Part shown: positions 17,893 to 25,867 of the stretch, in pieces
Numbering within the stretch: position 1 is the first letter of the stretch
How the letters are laid out: every line of letters starts with the position of its first letter
NCBI RefSeq assembly: GCF_030546575.1
Contig: NZ_JAUOTN010000001.1
Coordinates: forward strand, 124,001-188,000
Length of the DNA: 64,000 bases
Direction: 5' to 3'
DNA from: Pontibacter coccineus
GTDB lineage: Bacteria > Bacteroidota > Bacteroidia > Cytophagales > Hymenobacteraceae
The notes under the pieces: model-generated
Told to the model about the DNA's origin: nothing
Seen by the model: the letters and a program-made list of their open reading frames with translations, nothing else
Databases searched by the model: none
Translations under genes and position numbers: made by a program

Positions 17893-18297
17893 CTAGGAGG
17901 TAGCTTCGGAAAGTTGATCCAGTATGTTCTCACCTAAGACAATGTCGGCAACTTTTATACTTCCCTTCCCGATCTGCCTCCAAACGCCGGTCACCTGCAG
18001 CACGGCTATCCTGTCTGTGGGGGATACTTCGGCTACATAGGATATCTTGGATTCAAATAAGCGGTTGGCGACCGCCTCGTGCAGTTCCTTTACAGAAGCA
18101 GGGTGCGTGATCATGTTACGGAAGTCTGCCAGCAGGGTAAAGCCCGGTGCTGCCAGGCTGATCACTTTATTAAAGTCATTCAAATAATTTGGCACCACCT
18201 CCGGTGATTTCCAGTAACTATTTATTCTAAGGTAAATCCGGTTCTTATTTAGATCGTAGGCCAACTCGTAGAATTGGTTATCAGATACAGTAATCAT
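17893..18297 (-). CDS. Hypothetical protein, possibly STAS-like
   Basis: A 134-residue soluble protein with no signal peptide. The pattern of strand, NDFNKVISLAAPGFTLLADFRNMITHPASVKELHEAV, then VAEVSPTDRIAVLQVTGVW resembles the alternating beta-alpha layout of SpoIIAA/STAS-like proteins found in Cytophagales, but I cannot name the family firmly. It converges with the FMN reductase gene. Good coding composition and a clean ATG support it as real. Confidence 0.65.
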   Translation of the reverse strand: MITVSDNQFYELAYDLNKNRIYLRINSYWKSPEVVPNYLNDFNKVISLAAPGFTLLADFRNMITHPASVKELHEAVANRLFESKISYVAEVSPTDRIAVLQVTGVWRQIGKGSIKVADIVLGENILDQLSEATS

Positions 18298-18637
18298 CCC
18301 GCTAGTAATAAGTGTATGTGGTACAAAGATAAGAAAACAACAAAAGCTTTCCAGGTAAGTTTAGCACCGCCTGTTCCAAGAGCAGAAATCCAACTACGAA
18401 GGTCAGTTCCTGCAAGACTGGCTGTAGGAGCCAATTGCTTGTAAGGTGAAAGCAAGCGTCCAACCATTCTACGAGCCTTAAGTGGGAATGGCCGGTATTT
18501 CCGGGAGAGAAGCCAGCAAGGAGGACCGAAGGGTGGAATAAAATTGTAAATTTGCGCAGGTATAGCAGCCCGATCGTTTAAAGACAGCAGGAACAGAAGT
18601 CTCTCCCCTACTGAAAACTAACCATAACAGCGTTGTG
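18298..18637. other. Upstream region of the Crp/Fnr regulator
   Basis: A Bacteroidota -7 box TAAATTTG lies at 18547-18554, about 84 bases before the regulator's ATG. On the plus strand a short coding-like tail (about 18375-18435, FQEQKSNYEGQFLQDWL then TAG) is the only other thing seen; it is too short to call. Confidence 0.45.
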
Positions 18638-19216
18638 ATGTACAAATTATTCTTTCAGCACCTGAACAGTAAAGTCCAGTTAACAGAAGAGGAAGAGGCG
18701 CACATCAAAACCTACCTCACCCTGAAGAAACTTCGAAAGAAGCAATACCTGCTGCAGGAAGGCGATGTATGCAAAGCAATTGCCTTTGTGGAGAAAGGAG
18801 CCCTGCGCGCCTACTCTGTTGACGAGAACAGCAACGAGCACATCATTCAGTTTGGCCTGGAAGGCTGGACGATCTCGGATCTATACAGTTTCCTGACGGG
18901 AGAGCCCGCTACCTACAACATCGATGCCCTGGAAGACTCGGAACTGGTGCTCATCAGCAAATCGGCCCATGAGGAACTGTTGCAGACGATGCCCAAGTAT
19001 GAAACCTTTACCCGGCTGAATATCACGGGCGCTTACCTGGCCATGCAGCGCCGGCTGACTTCCATTATCAGCGCTTCCGTGGAGGAGCGCTACCAGGATT
19101 TTATCGCCTTATACCCGCACATCGCGCAGCGCGTCCCCCAGCACATGATCGCCTCCTACATGGGCCTCACCCCCGAGACCCTGAGCCGCATCCGGAAGCG
19201 CATCTCCTCCAAGTAA
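18638..19216 (+). CDS. Crp/Fnr family transcriptional regulator
   Basis: A 192-residue regulator. Residues about 20-115 are the cyclic-nucleotide-binding-like beta roll (QYLLQEGDVCKAIAFVEKGALRAYS), and the C-terminal 30 residues are the winged helix (MIASYMGLTPETLSRIRKRI). The recognition helix has E180-x-x-S183-R184, the same contact set that FNR uses to read TTGAT half-sites. The four-cysteine iron-sulfur ligand set of oxygen-sensing FNR is absent (one Cys only), so the signal is not predictable. A perfect TTGAT-N4-ATCAA site lies 26 bases after its stop, ahead of the next operon. Start: ATG 18638; a GTG lies one codon earlier. Confidence 0.92.
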   Translation: MYKLFFQHLNSKVQLTEEEEAHIKTYLTLKKLRKKQYLLQEGDVCKAIAFVEKGALRAYSVDENSNEHIIQFGLEGWTISDLYSFLTGEPATYNIDALEDSELVLISKSAHEELLQTMPKYETFTRLNITGAYLAMQRRLTSIISASVEERYQDFIALYPHIAQRVPQHMIASYMGLTPETLSRIRKRISSK

Positions 19217-19239
19217 CATTCTACCAATTTCCCCTAAAG

Positions 19240-19257
19240 CATTGATTTGGATCAATG
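19240..19257. promoter_or_regulatory. FNR/CRP-type operator, TTGAT-N4-ATCAA
   Basis: A perfect palindrome CATTGAT-TTGG-ATCAATG. The core halves are at 19242-19246 and 19251-19255. It is centred about 60-65 bases upstream of the start expected from the -7 box at 19301-19308, which is the usual activator position. The adjacent Crp/Fnr regulator has the E-x-x-S-R recognition residues that read this sequence in FNR. Confidence 0.75.
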
Positions 19258-19300
19258 TTCTTTCTTGACCGGGCTCAATGCACGGGGCAGGGTAGGGCCG

Positions 19301-19308
19301 TACCTTTG
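19301..19308 (+). promoter_or_regulatory. Bacteroidota -7 box for the 19.3-22.7 kb operon
   Basis: TACCTTTG matches TAnnTTTG and lies 22 bases before the ATG of the first gene. I see no TTG at the usual -33 distance, which fits a promoter that needs an activator bound at the upstream TTGAT box. Confidence 0.6.
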
Positions 19309-19329
19309 TATTGTTAATAATTTACCAAT

Positions 19330-19992
19330 ATGAAGACAACGCAAACCATCGCCATCATAGGAGCTTCCGGAAACATGGGGGCTGCCATAGCCAAAAGTCT
19401 GTCGAAGGGCAACTACCGGCTGCTGCTTTGCGCCAACGACCTGGACAAGGCGCAGGCGGTCGCTAAAGAGATCAAAAACAGCCACCCGGATGCCGAAGTA
19501 GAGGCATCGGATTGCTCCCGGGACGCTTCCTGGGAAGCTGACATCATCATAGCGGCTGTTCCCTATGCCGCGGAGAAAGAAGTAGCCGAACGGATAAAGG
19601 AAGTTGCCAATCAGAAGATCGTTATCAGCATTGCCAATCCGCTGAACGACACTTACGACGGGTTGGTCACTGCGCCGGATACCAGCGCGGCAGAAGAACT
19701 GCAGAAGCTGTTGCCCAACTCCAAAGTGGTGAAAGCCTTCAATACCACCTTCGCCGCCGATTTCGCCACACCGGTGATCGATGGCAGGCAAGCGGACGCT
19801 TTTATAGCCGGCAATGATGAAGAGGCCCTGCAGACCGTCACCGAACTGGTCGAAACGGCCGGTTTCAATCCGATCGTGGCAGGTGACCTGGCCGTGAGCG
19901 GAACGCTGGAGCGCATGCAGCTGCTGCTCATTCAGCTGAACATGAAGTACGACTACAACTGGCTGGCAGGCTGGAAGATCCTGCACCAATAA
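19330..19992 (+). CDS. NAD(P)-binding protein of the F420-dependent NADP reductase family
   Basis: A 220-residue Rossmann protein. The dinucleotide loop is IAIIGASGNMGAAIAKSL at the N-terminus, followed by the family's ADIIIAAVPYAAEKEVAERI and KVVKAFNTTFAADFATP blocks. Members reduce NADP or substrates without necessarily using F420, and Bacteroidota lack F420, so the real substrate is unknown. It is the first gene of the unit that follows the Crp/Fnr box, with YceI 46 bases downstream. Confidence 0.85.
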   Translation: MKTTQTIAIIGASGNMGAAIAKSLSKGNYRLLLCANDLDKAQAVAKEIKNSHPDAEVEASDCSRDASWEADIIIAAVPYAAEKEVAERIKEVANQKIVISIANPLNDTYDGLVTAPDTSAAEELQKLLPNSKVVKAFNTTFAADFATPVIDGRQADAFIAGNDEEALQTVTELVETAGFNPIVAGDLAVSGTLERMQLLLIQLNMKYDYNWLAGWKILHQ

Positions 19993-20038
19993 TCGAATCA
20001 CAATAACTATTATAAACACTATTTAAATCACAAATCTC

Positions 20039-20611
20039 ATGAAAAGAGTATCCTTAATTTTATTCGCATTCCTGTCGCTGACGGCTTTTACAACCCTGAA
20101 CACCGTTTGGACAAACGATGACGCGCACTCGCAGCTTGGCTTTACAGTAAAACACCTGGGCATAGCCGATATATCAGGCCACTTCGATGACTTCGATGTA
20201 AAGATCACATCCACGAAGCCGGATTTCAGTGACGCAGTCGTAGAAATGACCGCCAAAACAGCTTCTATCGATACGAGAGTCGACGACAGAGACACACACC
20301 TGAAGAGCCCGGACTTTTTCAACGTGGAGAAGTACCCAACCATGAACTTCAAAAGCACTTCTGTTAAGAAAGCGGGCAAAGACAGCTACAAGCTGACTGG
20401 CAACCTGACCCTGAACGGCGTGACCAAGCCCGTAACTATGGACATGAAGTACAACGGCACAGTAGAGAACGCCATGAACAAGAAGCAGACCGCAGGTTTC
20501 CAGGTAACGGGTACCATCAAACGTTCCGACTTTAACTTAGGCAGCGGCTTCCCAGCCCCTATGATCGGCGACGAAGTGCGCATCAAGGCGGACGGTGAGT
20601 TTATCCAGTAA
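20039..20611 (+). CDS. YceI family periplasmic lipid-binding protein
   Basis: A 190-residue protein with an N-terminal signal peptide (MKRVSLILFAFLSLTAFTTL) and the YceI lipocalin-like barrel. Family marks are HSQLGFTVKHLGIADISGHF, RDTHLKSPDFFNVEKYP and SDFNLGSGFPAPMIGDEVRI. YceI proteins bind polyisoprenoids or similar lipids in the periplasm; the real ligand here is unknown. It is 20 bases ahead of the DoxX gene and in the Crp/Fnr-box operon. Confidence 0.93.
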   Translation: MKRVSLILFAFLSLTAFTTLNTVWTNDDAHSQLGFTVKHLGIADISGHFDDFDVKITSTKPDFSDAVVEMTAKTASIDTRVDDRDTHLKSPDFFNVEKYPTMNFKSTSVKKAGKDSYKLTGNLTLNGVTKPVTMDMKYNGTVENAMNKKQTAGFQVTGTIKRSDFNLGSGFPAPMIGDEVRIKADGEFIQ

Positions 20612-20631
20612 TATCTAACCAGGAATCAGCC

Positions 20632-21084
20632 ATGAAAAAGCTATTAAACGTGTCCCAGAGCGCCAACAGCATTGACGTTGCGCTTCTGATCACCCGGGTA
20701 GGCGTAGCAGCCCTGATGCTTGTGCACGGCTGGCCAAAGCTGGAAATGCTTTTCTCGGACGGTCCGGTTCAGTTTCCGGCCGTCCTGGGTCTTAGCGCAA
20801 CAACGGCGCTTGCCCTGGCAGTATTCTCCGAAGTGCTTTGCTCCCTGCTGATTCTGGTAGGGCTGGGCACCAGGCTGGCAGCCATTCCGTTGATCATCAC
20901 CATGCTGGTAGCAGTGTTTGTGGTACATGGGGCAGACCCCTTTGCCAAGCAGGAACTGGGGCTCCTATACCTGATGCCTTATACCGTGTTACTACTGACT
21001 GGCAGCGGCAGGTACTCGCTGGATTATCTGCTCCTGCGGACGGTACTAAAACCAACTTATGTCAGAACGCTTTCTGTACAGTAA
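20632..21084 (+). CDS. DoxX family membrane protein
   Basis: A 150-residue inner-membrane protein with four hydrophobic helices. The DoxX signature is visible as ALLITRVGVAALMLVHGWPKL at the start and RYSLDYLLL near the end. DoxX proteins occur in redox and thiosulfate-linked complexes and are often next to YceI and dioxygenase genes, as here. Direct function unknown. Confidence 0.88.
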   Translation: MKKLLNVSQSANSIDVALLITRVGVAALMLVHGWPKLEMLFSDGPVQFPAVLGLSATTALALAVFSEVLCSLLILVGLGTRLAAIPLIITMLVAVFVVHGADPFAKQELGLLYLMPYTVLLLTGSGRYSLDYLLLRTVLKPTYVRTLSVQ

Positions 21085-21151
21085 GCCAACCTTAAATGCG
21101 TGCTCTCGGGATGAAAATTCCTGGGAGCACCTTTAAATTACTCAAGCTGCC

Positions 21152-22033
21152 ATGCAACGAAAACACTTTATTAAAACACTTTTAACAGGAGTAGCAGGTA
21201 TGACGACATTATCCGCTTTCAATAAATTCACAGATAACCTGGGTGAGCAGGAGCAGCTGATGCCGGTCCTCTTTATGGGCCACGGCTCCCCCATGAACGG
21301 TATCCTGGACAACGAATTCAGCCAGAAATGGGCGCAGCTGGCCAAAGATATGCCTACGCCCAAAGCGGTGCTGGTAATATCAGCCCATTGGCTGAGCAAA
21401 GGCACCCGCATCACGGCCATGGACTTCCCAAAAACCATCCACGACTTCGGCGGCTTCCCGCAGGAGCTGTTCAATGTGCAGTACAATGCACCGGGCAGCC
21501 CGGAACTGGCGAAGGAAACGGCTTCCATCATCAAATCCACCGCTGTGGAAATGGACCACGACTGGGGACTCGACCACGGCGCCTGGACCGTTATCCGGCA
21601 CATGTACCCCGAGGCCAACATACCGGTGCTGCAGCTCAGCATCGACTACACCAAAGGGCCGCAGTACCATTATGAATTGTCCAAAGAGCTGGCTGCCCTT
21701 CGCAAAAAAGGCGTCCTCATCATGGGCAGTGGCAACATGGTGCATAACCTGCGCATGGTGGCCTGGGATAGACTAAACGAAGCAGAGTACGGCTTTGACT
21801 GGGCGGTGCAGATGAACACCACTTTCAAAGACCTCATCCGCAACGGGGAGCACGACAAACTGATCAAGTACGAGCAGCTGGGCCGCGAAGCCATGCTCGC
21901 TATACCTACCCCCGAGCACTACTGGCCTTTGCTGTATACCCTGGGCTTGAAAGGCAGCAAGGATGACATCTCCTTCTTTAACGACAAAGTGGTGGGCGGC
22001 TCCCTGACCATGACCTCGGTGCTGATCGGGTAA
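21152..22033 (+). CDS. 4,5-DOPA-dioxygenase-like extradiol enzyme (YgiD family), exported
   Basis: A 293-residue class III extradiol dioxygenase homologue. Metal ligands of the family are H44 (FMGHGSPMNG), H79 (ISAHWLSKGT), the LDHGAW histidine and the GSGNMVHNLR block. An N-terminal extension, MQRKHFIKTLLTGVAGMTTLSAF, looks like a signal or membrane-anchor sequence, which cytosolic YgiD lacks; it has only Arg-Lys, so a strict Tat motif is not met. The substrate could be a catechol-type compound. It is the fourth gene of the Crp/Fnr-box operon. Confidence 0.88.
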   Translation: MQRKHFIKTLLTGVAGMTTLSAFNKFTDNLGEQEQLMPVLFMGHGSPMNGILDNEFSQKWAQLAKDMPTPKAVLVISAHWLSKGTRITAMDFPKTIHDFGGFPQELFNVQYNAPGSPELAKETASIIKSTAVEMDHDWGLDHGAWTVIRHMYPEANIPVLQLSIDYTKGPQYHYELSKELAALRKKGVLIMGSGNMVHNLRMVAWDRLNEAEYGFDWAVQMNTTFKDLIRNGEHDKLIKYEQLGREAMLAIPTPEHYWPLLYTLGLKGSKDDISFFNDKVVGGSLTMTSVLIG

Positions 22034-22073
22034 TACCACATCATGCTCCCTTTAATACTTAAACGACGTAACT

Positions 22074-22745
22074 ATGTCCCTTACAGAAATGATGAAAAAA
22101 AGCCTTGAAAACGACTTAGTGCTACAATACCTGGTGCGGCCAGCAAGCAGTGCCTCCAGCCACCCCAAAGCTGTGATGCTGTTGCATGGCGTCGGCAGCA
22201 ATGAGCAGGATCTGTTCCAGCTGGCCTCTCACTTTCCGGAAGATTTCACGGTGATTTCACCGCGTGGTCCGGTTGTGCTGGGAGATGGGCGCTTTGCCTG
22301 GTACGAAGTAGATTTTTCTACCGGAAAGCCGAGTATAAATGCTGGCCAGGAAGCGAAAAGCAGGCAGGACATTCAGCAGTTTATCAGCCAGGTGAAAGAA
22401 AAGTATAACCTGAGCGAGGTATACCTGGGCGGCTTTAGCCAGGGCGCTATCATGAGTTTCAGCATTGGGCTGACGCACCCGGAGCTGGTGACAGGTATAC
22501 TGGCTTTCAGCGGAAGGATACTGCAGGAGATTAGGCCCCAGGTGCAACGCAATTCAGCTTTGCAGCAGCTGAAGGTCTTTATCTCGCATGGCACGCAGGA
22601 TAGCACGCTACCCGTGCATTATGCCCGTGAAGCGAAGGAGTATCTGCAGGAAGCAGGCGTACGGCTAACCTACCACGAACAAGACATGGGTCACCAGATC
22701 AGCGGTGAGGCGATAACAAAAGTAATAAGCTGGCTACAGGTATAG
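22074..22745 (+). CDS. Phospholipase/carboxylesterase-type alpha/beta hydrolase
   Basis: A 223-residue cytosolic serine hydrolase of the YpfH/carboxylesterase 2 type. The oxyanion region is VMLLHGVGSNEQDLF, the nucleophile sits in LGGFSQGAIMS, the acid in HGTQDSTLPV and the base in EQDMGHQIS. It probably cleaves short acyl esters. It is the last gene of the operon, and its stop codon lies inside an 11-bp hairpin. Confidence 0.9.
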   Translation: MSLTEMMKKSLENDLVLQYLVRPASSASSHPKAVMLLHGVGSNEQDLFQLASHFPEDFTVISPRGPVVLGDGRFAWYEVDFSTGKPSINAGQEAKSRQDIQQFISQVKEKYNLSEVYLGGFSQGAIMSFSIGLTHPELVTGILAFSGRILQEIRPQVQRNSALQQLKVFISHGTQDSTLPVHYAREAKEYLQEAGVRLTYHEQDMGHQISGEAITKVISWLQV

Positions 22746-22753
22746 CCAGCTTA
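22726..22753 (+). terminator. Hairpin at the esterase stop, possible terminator
   Basis: Exact 11-bp arms TAAGCTGGCTA (22726-22736) and TAGCCAGCTTA (22743-22753) with a CAGGTA loop. It spans the stop codon of the esterase. No long T run follows, so it may act weakly or as an RNA-end stabiliser between the convergent genes. Confidence 0.5.
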
Positions 22754-22805
22754 TCAGATAAATTCCCGTATTGCGCCCGATTCTTTTTAGTACAGTTGCG
22801 CAAGC

Positions 22806-23669
22806 TTATCCTGCTTTCTGTGCCTGCTTCAAGGCATCTTCCACTGCAACGGAAAGCGGTGTGGTAGGCCGTCCGATCAGTTTGGAAAGCTGCCGGCTAT
22901 CATCGAACAGATCTCCTTTCGACACGGACACATCCCAGCCTGCGATTGCCTTTGCCATTTCCTCAGGTATACCGAAGCTGGCAAGCGCGGCCGCATAATC
23001 AGACTCAGGCAAATTCTTGTAAGGGATTTCCCGACCCGCCTGGCGGGATAGCTCCGCAGCGAACTCGCTGAGGGTGAACGCTTCGTCACCGGCCAGTTCA
23101 TATACCCTGCCTTCATGTCCTTCGCTGGTCAGGACGGCAACCGCCGCCTCGGCATAATCTTCGCGCGTGGCTCCCGAGATCCTGCCCTCTCCTGTACTGC
23201 CAATAAAAGCCCCGCCGGCCAGGGCGCCCGGAATAGAGCCCGTATAGTTTTCGGTGTACCAGCCATTGCGCAGCAGGGTATGCGGAATACCGGAATCCTT
23301 CAGGGCCGTTTCTGTTGCCTGGTGTTCCGTTGCCAGACTTACGGATGTGTTGTCGGCATGCAGCAGGCTGGTGTAGACGATTCGCTGTACGCCATTTTGC
23401 TTCGCCGCATCAATGATGTGCTTATGTTGCGAGGCACGCTTCCCTACTTCACTTCCTGATATGAGCAGCAGGGTATCTATACCTTCCAGGGCACGATTGA
23501 GTGTGTCGGGCTTGTCATAATCAGCTTCACGGGCTTCTATACCCAGGTTGGCCGCCTTTTGAGGCGAGCGTACGAGCGCCACCAGGTCATTGGCGGCGGC
23601 TTTTTCTTTCATTTTTGCTACGACGAGGCGTCCAAGGTGCCCGGTAGCTCCGGTTATTCCTATTTTCAT
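22806..23669 (-). CDS. NmrA-like NAD(P)H:quinone oxidoreductase (QorB/YtfG type)
   Basis: A 287-residue atypical short-chain dehydrogenase. The N-terminal loop is MKIGITGATGHLGRLVV; the family blocks ASQHKHIIDAAKQNGVQRIVYTSLL and TLLRNGWYTENYT are typical of QorB. It lacks the Tyr-x-x-x-Lys catalytic pair of classical SDRs, as expected of the NmrA type. It likely reduces quinones or senses the NADP state. It converges with the esterase gene. Confidence 0.9.
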   Translation of the reverse strand: MKIGITGATGHLGRLVVAKMKEKAAANDLVALVRSPQKAANLGIEAREADYDKPDTLNRALEGIDTLLLISGSEVGKRASQHKHIIDAAKQNGVQRIVYTSLLHADNTSVSLATEHQATETALKDSGIPHTLLRNGWYTENYTGSIPGALAGGAFIGSTGEGRISGATREDYAEAAVAVLTSEGHEGRVYELAGDEAFTLSEFAAELSRQAGREIPYKNLPESDYAAALASFGIPEEMAKAIAGWDVSVSKGDLFDDSRQLSKLIGRPTTPLSVAVEDALKQAQKAG

Positions 23670-24060
23670 CCTGATTGTTTTATTAGTGTGACTACTGGTT
23701 TGTACGCTGAATCTATAAAATCAGGAAGCGCCCTTCTTTAAATTTTAGCTGCTTTCTGCACAGCTGCGCTTTACAATCATTCCCAAAAGGGAAAAATCGT
23801 CTCTAAATGCAAAAGCCGTCTGTTAACCGTAGTATAAATATTCTAACATAGGAACTATAACCTGGATAGGTCGTTAATCGGGAAGTCAGATCAAGAGCCG
23901 GTATAAGTCCGAAGGTTGAAATCGGGAATCCCGATTATGCGAGGCTGCCGAAGAATTAAGGGCATTTGTCGTTAGCTGCTATACCTGAAAAAGGCTTAGC
24001 TGATTCCTCCACAAACCCGGTTCGAAAAAAGTATCAAGACAAAAAATAAAGCTAAAGAAT
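23670..24060. other. Intergenic region with a 17-bp palindrome
   Basis: No gene. It contains AATCGGGA-A-TCCCGATT at 23920-23936, a near-perfect palindrome that could be an operator for the downstream gene at 24061 or a hairpin. The left part carries the qorB upstream region. Confidence 0.45.
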
Positions 24061-24369
24061 ATGAAAACGCAAAGATATAGTACGATGGTTGAAACCCTTA
24101 ACAAGCTGCGCGAGCGAGGTTATACAGTAGACTTTAACTTAAAGTCCACCTGCCTGGAATGCCCCCAGCTACACATGGAGTTAAAACCTGAGGAATTTGA
24201 GATTGATGAGGTGCATCGGTTTGAAGGTGCCAGCAATCCGGATGATAATTCGGTCGTGTATGCCGTTACTTCCGATAAAGGGGTGAAGGGAGTGCTGGTT
24301 GATGCCTATGGCGTATATGCCGAAGCCGTAACTCCCGACATGGCGCTCAAACTAAGGAGAGTGCACTAA
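24061..24369 (+). CDS. Conserved Bacteroidota protein (often misnamed PRPP synthetase)
   Basis: A 102-residue cytosolic protein. The pattern MVETLNKLRERGYTVDFNL, LKPEEFEIDEVHRFEGASNPDD and YAVTSDKGVKGVLVDAYGVY is common in Bacteroidota, and databases often carry it under the name phosphoribosylpyrophosphate synthetase without support. Two cysteines lie close together (C35, C38; CLEC). Function unknown. Confidence 0.8.
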   Translation: MKTQRYSTMVETLNKLRERGYTVDFNLKSTCLECPQLHMELKPEEFEIDEVHRFEGASNPDDNSVVYAVTSDKGVKGVLVDAYGVYAEAVTPDMALKLRRVH

Positions 24370-24557
24370 ATATCCCTGTCATACTGCGTCGCCACCCCTA
24401 CCCCACCGTGCTAAGGTATAGGTATAGCTCGCCGCCGGTTGTGTAGCGGTATCCGGTTGCCTCTTCCGGCGTATATAGGGCTTTGCTGCCCGGCCTCCGC
24501 CAGATGCGGTGAAGCGGCGCGCTGCTTAGAGGCGCCTGTGGCAAGGGCGCAATACCG

Positions 24558-25073
24558 ATGCAATTAACATACATGGAGCTACTGCAAATTAACCTGTCTG
24601 AACTCTTCCACACGGAAACCCCTATACTGGAGCTTGTGCTGCGGGCCGCGATTCTATACCTGGGTATTTTGTTGCTGCTGCGCCTCGTGCCTCGCAGAAC
24701 GGGCGGAGAAATGGCCACCATGGACCTGCTCTTCGTCGTTCTCATCGCGGAGGCCGCGACGCACTCGCTCGGAGGCTACTCATCCATCACCGAAGGCTTC
24801 ATTGTTATCCTGACACTGATGGTCCTGAACTATAGCATCAACTTCCTAAGCTATTACTCCCCCCTTGTCGAAAAGCTCGTATCCTCACCGCCGCTGCTCG
24901 TGGTAAAGGACGGCAAACTGCTGCGCCGAAACATGCGCCGCGAGTTTCTGACAGAAGAGGAATTGATGGAGCACCTTCGTAGGGAAGGTATAGAAGACGT
25001 AATGGACGTCAAGGCTGCGCATGTCGAAGCGGATGGACACATCAGCTTTATCAGAGGCAAAAGAAGCAGCTAA
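24558..25073 (+). CDS. DUF421 (YetF-type) membrane protein
   Basis: A 171-residue protein with three hydrophobic helices (about residues 22-45, 56-70, 76-95) and a C-terminal soluble domain (LLVVKDGKLLRRNMRREFLTEEELMEHLRREGI) that matches the DUF421 domain of spore and envelope proteins. Role unknown. ATG at 24558 or 24573 are both possible starts. The 188 bases before it contain, on the minus strand, a coding-like tail ending near 24398, which is too short to call. Confidence 0.85.
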   Translation: MQLTYMELLQINLSELFHTETPILELVLRAAILYLGILLLLRLVPRRTGGEMATMDLLFVVLIAEAATHSLGGYSSITEGFIVILTLMVLNYSINFLSYYSPLVEKLVSSPPLLVVKDGKLLRRNMRREFLTEEELMEHLRREGIEDVMDVKAAHVEADGHISFIRGKRSS

Positions 25074-25173
25074 AATGAGTACCTTTGCATAGCTCAGTTG
25101 AGCGAAATAAAATTTGAACCCTGTTATACCCACTTCAGTCTGACCTGAGGTGAAATACTATACCTGAATACCT

Positions 25174-25470
25174 ATGAGCGCTAGCAGAAAATGTCCGAAC
25201 TGCGGTAAGTGGTCCCGCTGGACCCAGAACCCTGCTGACCGATGCGAGCATTGCAACAGCGTATTGGACCCTGTCGCCATTGCCCGTGAGCAGGCCCGTG
25301 AGGAACGCCGGGAAGAGGAAAAAAAGCGTCTTTCAATCAACTTCATTGAAATTAACCCGGATGATGCCTGGTATACCCAGTTTTTCAAGCGGATCGGCCT
25401 GGGCTTTCAGATCGCCTTTGTGTCCATCATTTCCTTCTTCCTGTGGCTGATCGCCTTGCTGGCCGGCTAA
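25174..25470 (+). CDS. Zinc-ribbon protein with one C-terminal membrane helix
   Basis: A 98-residue protein. A zinc ribbon is formed by CPNCGKW (C7, C10) and CEHC (C25, C28); a charged helix follows (REQAREERREEEKKR) and the last 28 residues are a membrane segment (IAFVSIISFFLWLIALL). It is probably a tail-anchored inner-membrane protein. Function unknown. It overlaps the next gene if that gene starts at GTG 25443. Confidence 0.75.
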   Translation: MSASRKCPNCGKWSRWTQNPADRCEHCNSVLDPVAIAREQAREERREEEKKRLSINFIEINPDDAWYTQFFKRIGLGFQIAFVSIISFFLWLIALLAG

Positions 25471-25814
25471 ACTGGGCCACCCTCCGCCCCCTTTTCTGGC
25501 TAATGGCGGCGGTATACCTGGGGCACTTGGGATGGCGCTGGCTCGAACTGCCGAGGCCCTGGTGGGTGCAGCATTATTTAGATGACCTGCTTTGCCTGCC
25601 GCTGGTGCTCACCCTGACCTTGTTTGTGCTGCGCTTTTTCTACGGCCCCCGGCAGCGCCTCTCCCGGTACCAGGTGGCTTTTGCGGTGATCTACTTCGCG
25701 CTGGCCTTTGAAGTATTCTTCCCCAAGTTTATGCCCCGCTATACCTCAGACTGGGTAGATGCCGCGCTTTATGCGGTCGGCGGCGTCATATTCTGCCGGT
25801 TTCTGAACAAGTGA
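25443..25814 (+). CDS. Small multi-helix membrane protein
   Basis: About 123 residues from GTG 25443, or about 103 from the ATG near 25503. Three to four hydrophobic helices alternate with charged loops (GPRQRLSRYQ). It is seen in Bacteroidota as an uncharacterised membrane protein. From GTG it overlaps the end of the zinc-ribbon gene by 28 bases, which suggests coupled translation. No function proposed. Confidence 0.6.
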   Translation: MADRLAGRLNWATLRPLFWLMAAVYLGHLGWRWLELPRPWWVQHYLDDLLCLPLVLTLTLFVLRFFYGPRQRLSRYQVAFAVIYFALAFEVFFPKFMPRYTSDWVDAALYAVGGVIFCRFLNK

Positions 25815-25867
25815 GAACAACAATCCTGTACTGACTTTCTAAAGAAACAAGGCAGGAAAAACACTTC

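Noticed and set aside
19252..20019. 255-codon minus-strand frame
   Set aside because: Covers the F420-type reductase gene and the FNR box in reverse; composition not protein-like.
24398..24745. Minus-strand frame of 115 codons
   Set aside because: Most of it is antisense to the DUF421 gene. Only the last 45 or so residues outside it look protein-like, too little to call a gene.
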